Below, in pieces: positions 62,997-64,000 of a stretch of DNA of 64,000 bases. How positions within the stretch are numbered: the stretch's first letter is position 1; each line of letters opens with the position of its first letter. The notes under the pieces are model-generated. The model saw only the letters and a list, made by a program, of their open reading frames with translations. It ran no database searches and was not told the DNA's origin. The translations under genes were made by a program, and so were the position numbers. This DNA is from Flavobacteriales bacterium (lineage in GTDB: Bacteria > Bacteroidota > Bacteroidia > Flavobacteriales_D > Crocinitomicaceae), in assembly GCA_947470515.1 (NCBI GenBank), contig CANITF010000001.1, positions 62,001-126,000 of the forward strand. The letters are read 5' to 3'.

Positions 62997-63189
62997 AAAT
63001 AACTTTCTTTCCTTTGCATTGATTAAGAATTTAAAAATGTGAGCCTTATTGGTTCTTTGGATATGCTTAGTTCTTTTTTGTCCATGAATTTAAAAATTTC
63101 AATGGCTAATGTCCCATAGGGACTAAATAGCTCTAGCAAATTTTAATTTGCGCAATTATTTTATTCCTTAGGGGTTATGCATTTTTAAT
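62961..63189 (+). repeat. 229-bp direct repeat, copy 1 (includes hydrolase 3' end)
   Basis: Compared with 63301-63529 this segment matches at constant offset 340 with a small number of substitutions and no gaps seen. It covers the last 11 codons of the hydrolase gene, its stop and the following intergenic sequence including one REP-like unit. Confidence 0.88.
63111..63180 (+). repeat. REP-like element R1
   Basis: GTCCCATAGGGAC (63111-63123), then GCAAATT-tt-AATTTGC (63136-63151), then a decayed third dyad (TTCCTTAGGGG). Same layout as 63450-63514 and the inverted copy at 51780-51844. Confidence 0.75.
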
Positions 63190-63253
63190 CCAAAGTAATC
63201 ATATTAGTCAGAAAATAACAAAAAAAACGGACCCCTTAGTTTCAGTATTGCAT

Positions 63254-63300
63254 GTCCCATAGGGACTAAATAGTTCAGGGAAATTTTAATTTGCGCAATA
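63254..63300 (+). repeat. REP-like element R2, partial
   Basis: GTCCCATAGGGAC (63254-63266) followed by an AAATTTTAATTTGCGC stretch that lacks the left arm of the second dyad. It sits between the two 229-bp copies. Confidence 0.7.
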
Positions 63301-63529
63301 AAAGTATTGTTGATTTTTTAGGCTTCATTAAATAGAAATAGCTTCCCATCCTTTGCATTGATTAAGAATTTAAAAATGAGAGCCTTATTGGTTCTTTGGA
63401 TATGCTTAGTTCTTTTTTGTCCATGAATTTAAAAATTTCAATGGCTAATGTCCCGTAGGGACTAAATAGCTCTAGCAAATTTTAATTTGCGCAATTTTTT
63501 TATCCCATAGGGATTATACCTTTTTAATT
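63301..63529 (+). repeat. 229-bp direct repeat, copy 2
   Basis: It begins with codons equivalent to K S I V D F L G F I K and stop of the hydrolase, with no gene in front of it, and then repeats the 3' flank. It contains REP-like unit R3. Homology weakens but continues toward 63600 (AAAAAACGG-type tail). Confidence 0.88.
63450..63514 (+). repeat. REP-like element R3, complete
   Basis: GTCCCGTAGGGAC (63450-63462), then GCAAATT-tt-AATTTGC, then ATCCCATAGGGAT (63502-63514). All three dyads are intact, making this the best reference copy. Confidence 0.8.
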
Positions 63530-63875
63530 TCTATGAACCTAAATTGTAAGCGTATTAGTTGGAAAATAGCAACAAAAAAAAACGGAAACCTTAGTTCCCG
63601 TTATCATTAAATATCCAACAAGTTTGTTTGATGAAGTGTACATTTTTAAGCATAAGCAATTAGGTTAAATACGTTCAATATTCCGAAGATAATTGATCTT
63701 TCCTTTAGACTTAGAAAAAAAACTTGAAGTGTAATTGAGGTGTATTAATCGGGAGTAAATTTTATGTTAAAGGGGGCATATCCTGTTTTAAATACATATA
63801 AAATTGCGACTACTTTAGTATTAAATAGTATATTCGAATAGAGGAAATTTAATCCTTACTTTTAACACTAAAACT

Positions 63876-64000
63876 ATGAAACTTAGAGCAATTATTGTCG
63901 ACGATGAAGAATTCGCAAGAAAGAATCTTATTATGTTGCTTGAGGAATACTGTCCTGATATTGAGATTATTGGAGAGGCCTCTAGAAAAAGTCAAGCAAA
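63876..64000 (+). CDS. Response regulator receiver domain, partial (LytTR-type likely)
   Basis: 41 complete codons before the right edge: MKLRAIIVDDEEFARKNLIM, then LLEEYCPDIEIIGEAS. This is the beginning of a receiver domain with the acidic pocket DDE at 9-11. The style (LRAIIVDDEExAR) is that of LytTR response regulators in the phylum, but the output domain is outside the window. The 63530-63875 stretch before it shows nothing further identifiable. Confidence 0.85.
   Translation, partial: MKLRAIIVDDEEFARKNLIMLLEEYCPDIEIIGEASRKSQA

Overview
The window is AT-rich DNA from a member of the Bacteroidota, most likely a Flavobacteriales relative (Crocinitomicaceae/Fluviicola-like; the family-level guess is inference). 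The evidence is a set of proteins with type IX secretion (T9SS) C-terminal sorting domains, a PorZ-like T9SS component next to recO, SprB-type repeats, two TonB-dependent receptors, a HisKA_2 two-component system with a propeller sensor, and several promoters fitting the Bacteroidota pattern TTTG/TTG - about 20 nt - TAnnTTTG.

Layout. 1-5.5 kb: partial radA, a broken M42 peptidase remnant, a FecA-like TonB receptor with a palindromic operator candidate, an MFS transporter and gatC. 5.5-12.2 kb: plsC, trpS, an oligopeptide-binding lipoprotein, recO and porZ. 12.3-14.5 kb: a GT-C type glycosyltransferase and tRNA-Arg(TCG) with its terminator. 14.8-17.4 kb: a small T9SS protein, a collagen-repeat protein whose C-terminus looks like a diversity-generating retroelement (DGR) variable region, two hairpins, and a truncated avd (four-helix bundle) remnant. 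No reverse transcriptase or template repeat was seen in the window. 17.4-23.1 kb: a signalling operon with its own promoter (TPR/class III adenylate cyclase, propeller histidine kinase, LuxR-type response regulator). 23.2-31.2 kb: two large secreted proteins, a reprolysin-like metalloprotease and a six-unit SprB-like adhesin. 31.2-41.3 kb: a lipoprotein, unknown secreted proteins, an ArfB-like ribosome-rescue factor, a TPP-riboswitch-controlled TonB receptor, recJ, a metallophosphoesterase and a glycosyltransferase. 41.3-49.2 kb: AIM24-like protein, gpsA, a very large NtrY-like kinase translationally coupled to a uridine kinase, and an unknown secreted protein. 49.4-54 kb: a trypsin-like T9SS protease, a REP-like element, DgkA and a CotH-like protein. 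54-58 kb: SAM-I riboswitch and a split methionine synthase. 58.4-64 kb: RNase HI, a catalytically dead CTP-synthase-like amidotransferase, small unknown genes, pepP with an alpha/beta hydrolase, a repeat-rich segment, and the start of a response regulator.

The most interesting locus is the orphan, apparently decaying DGR target at 15.3-17.4 kb. In its last 34 codons nearly all non-scaffold codons end in C or T, as expected if AAC/AAT template codons had been mutagenised at adenines. It fuses a collagen-like stalk to a variable C-type-lectin-like tip. Other notable items are two families of structured intergenic repeats, one with a compensatory stem change between copies, and a 229-bp direct duplication that copies the 3' end of a hydrolase gene.
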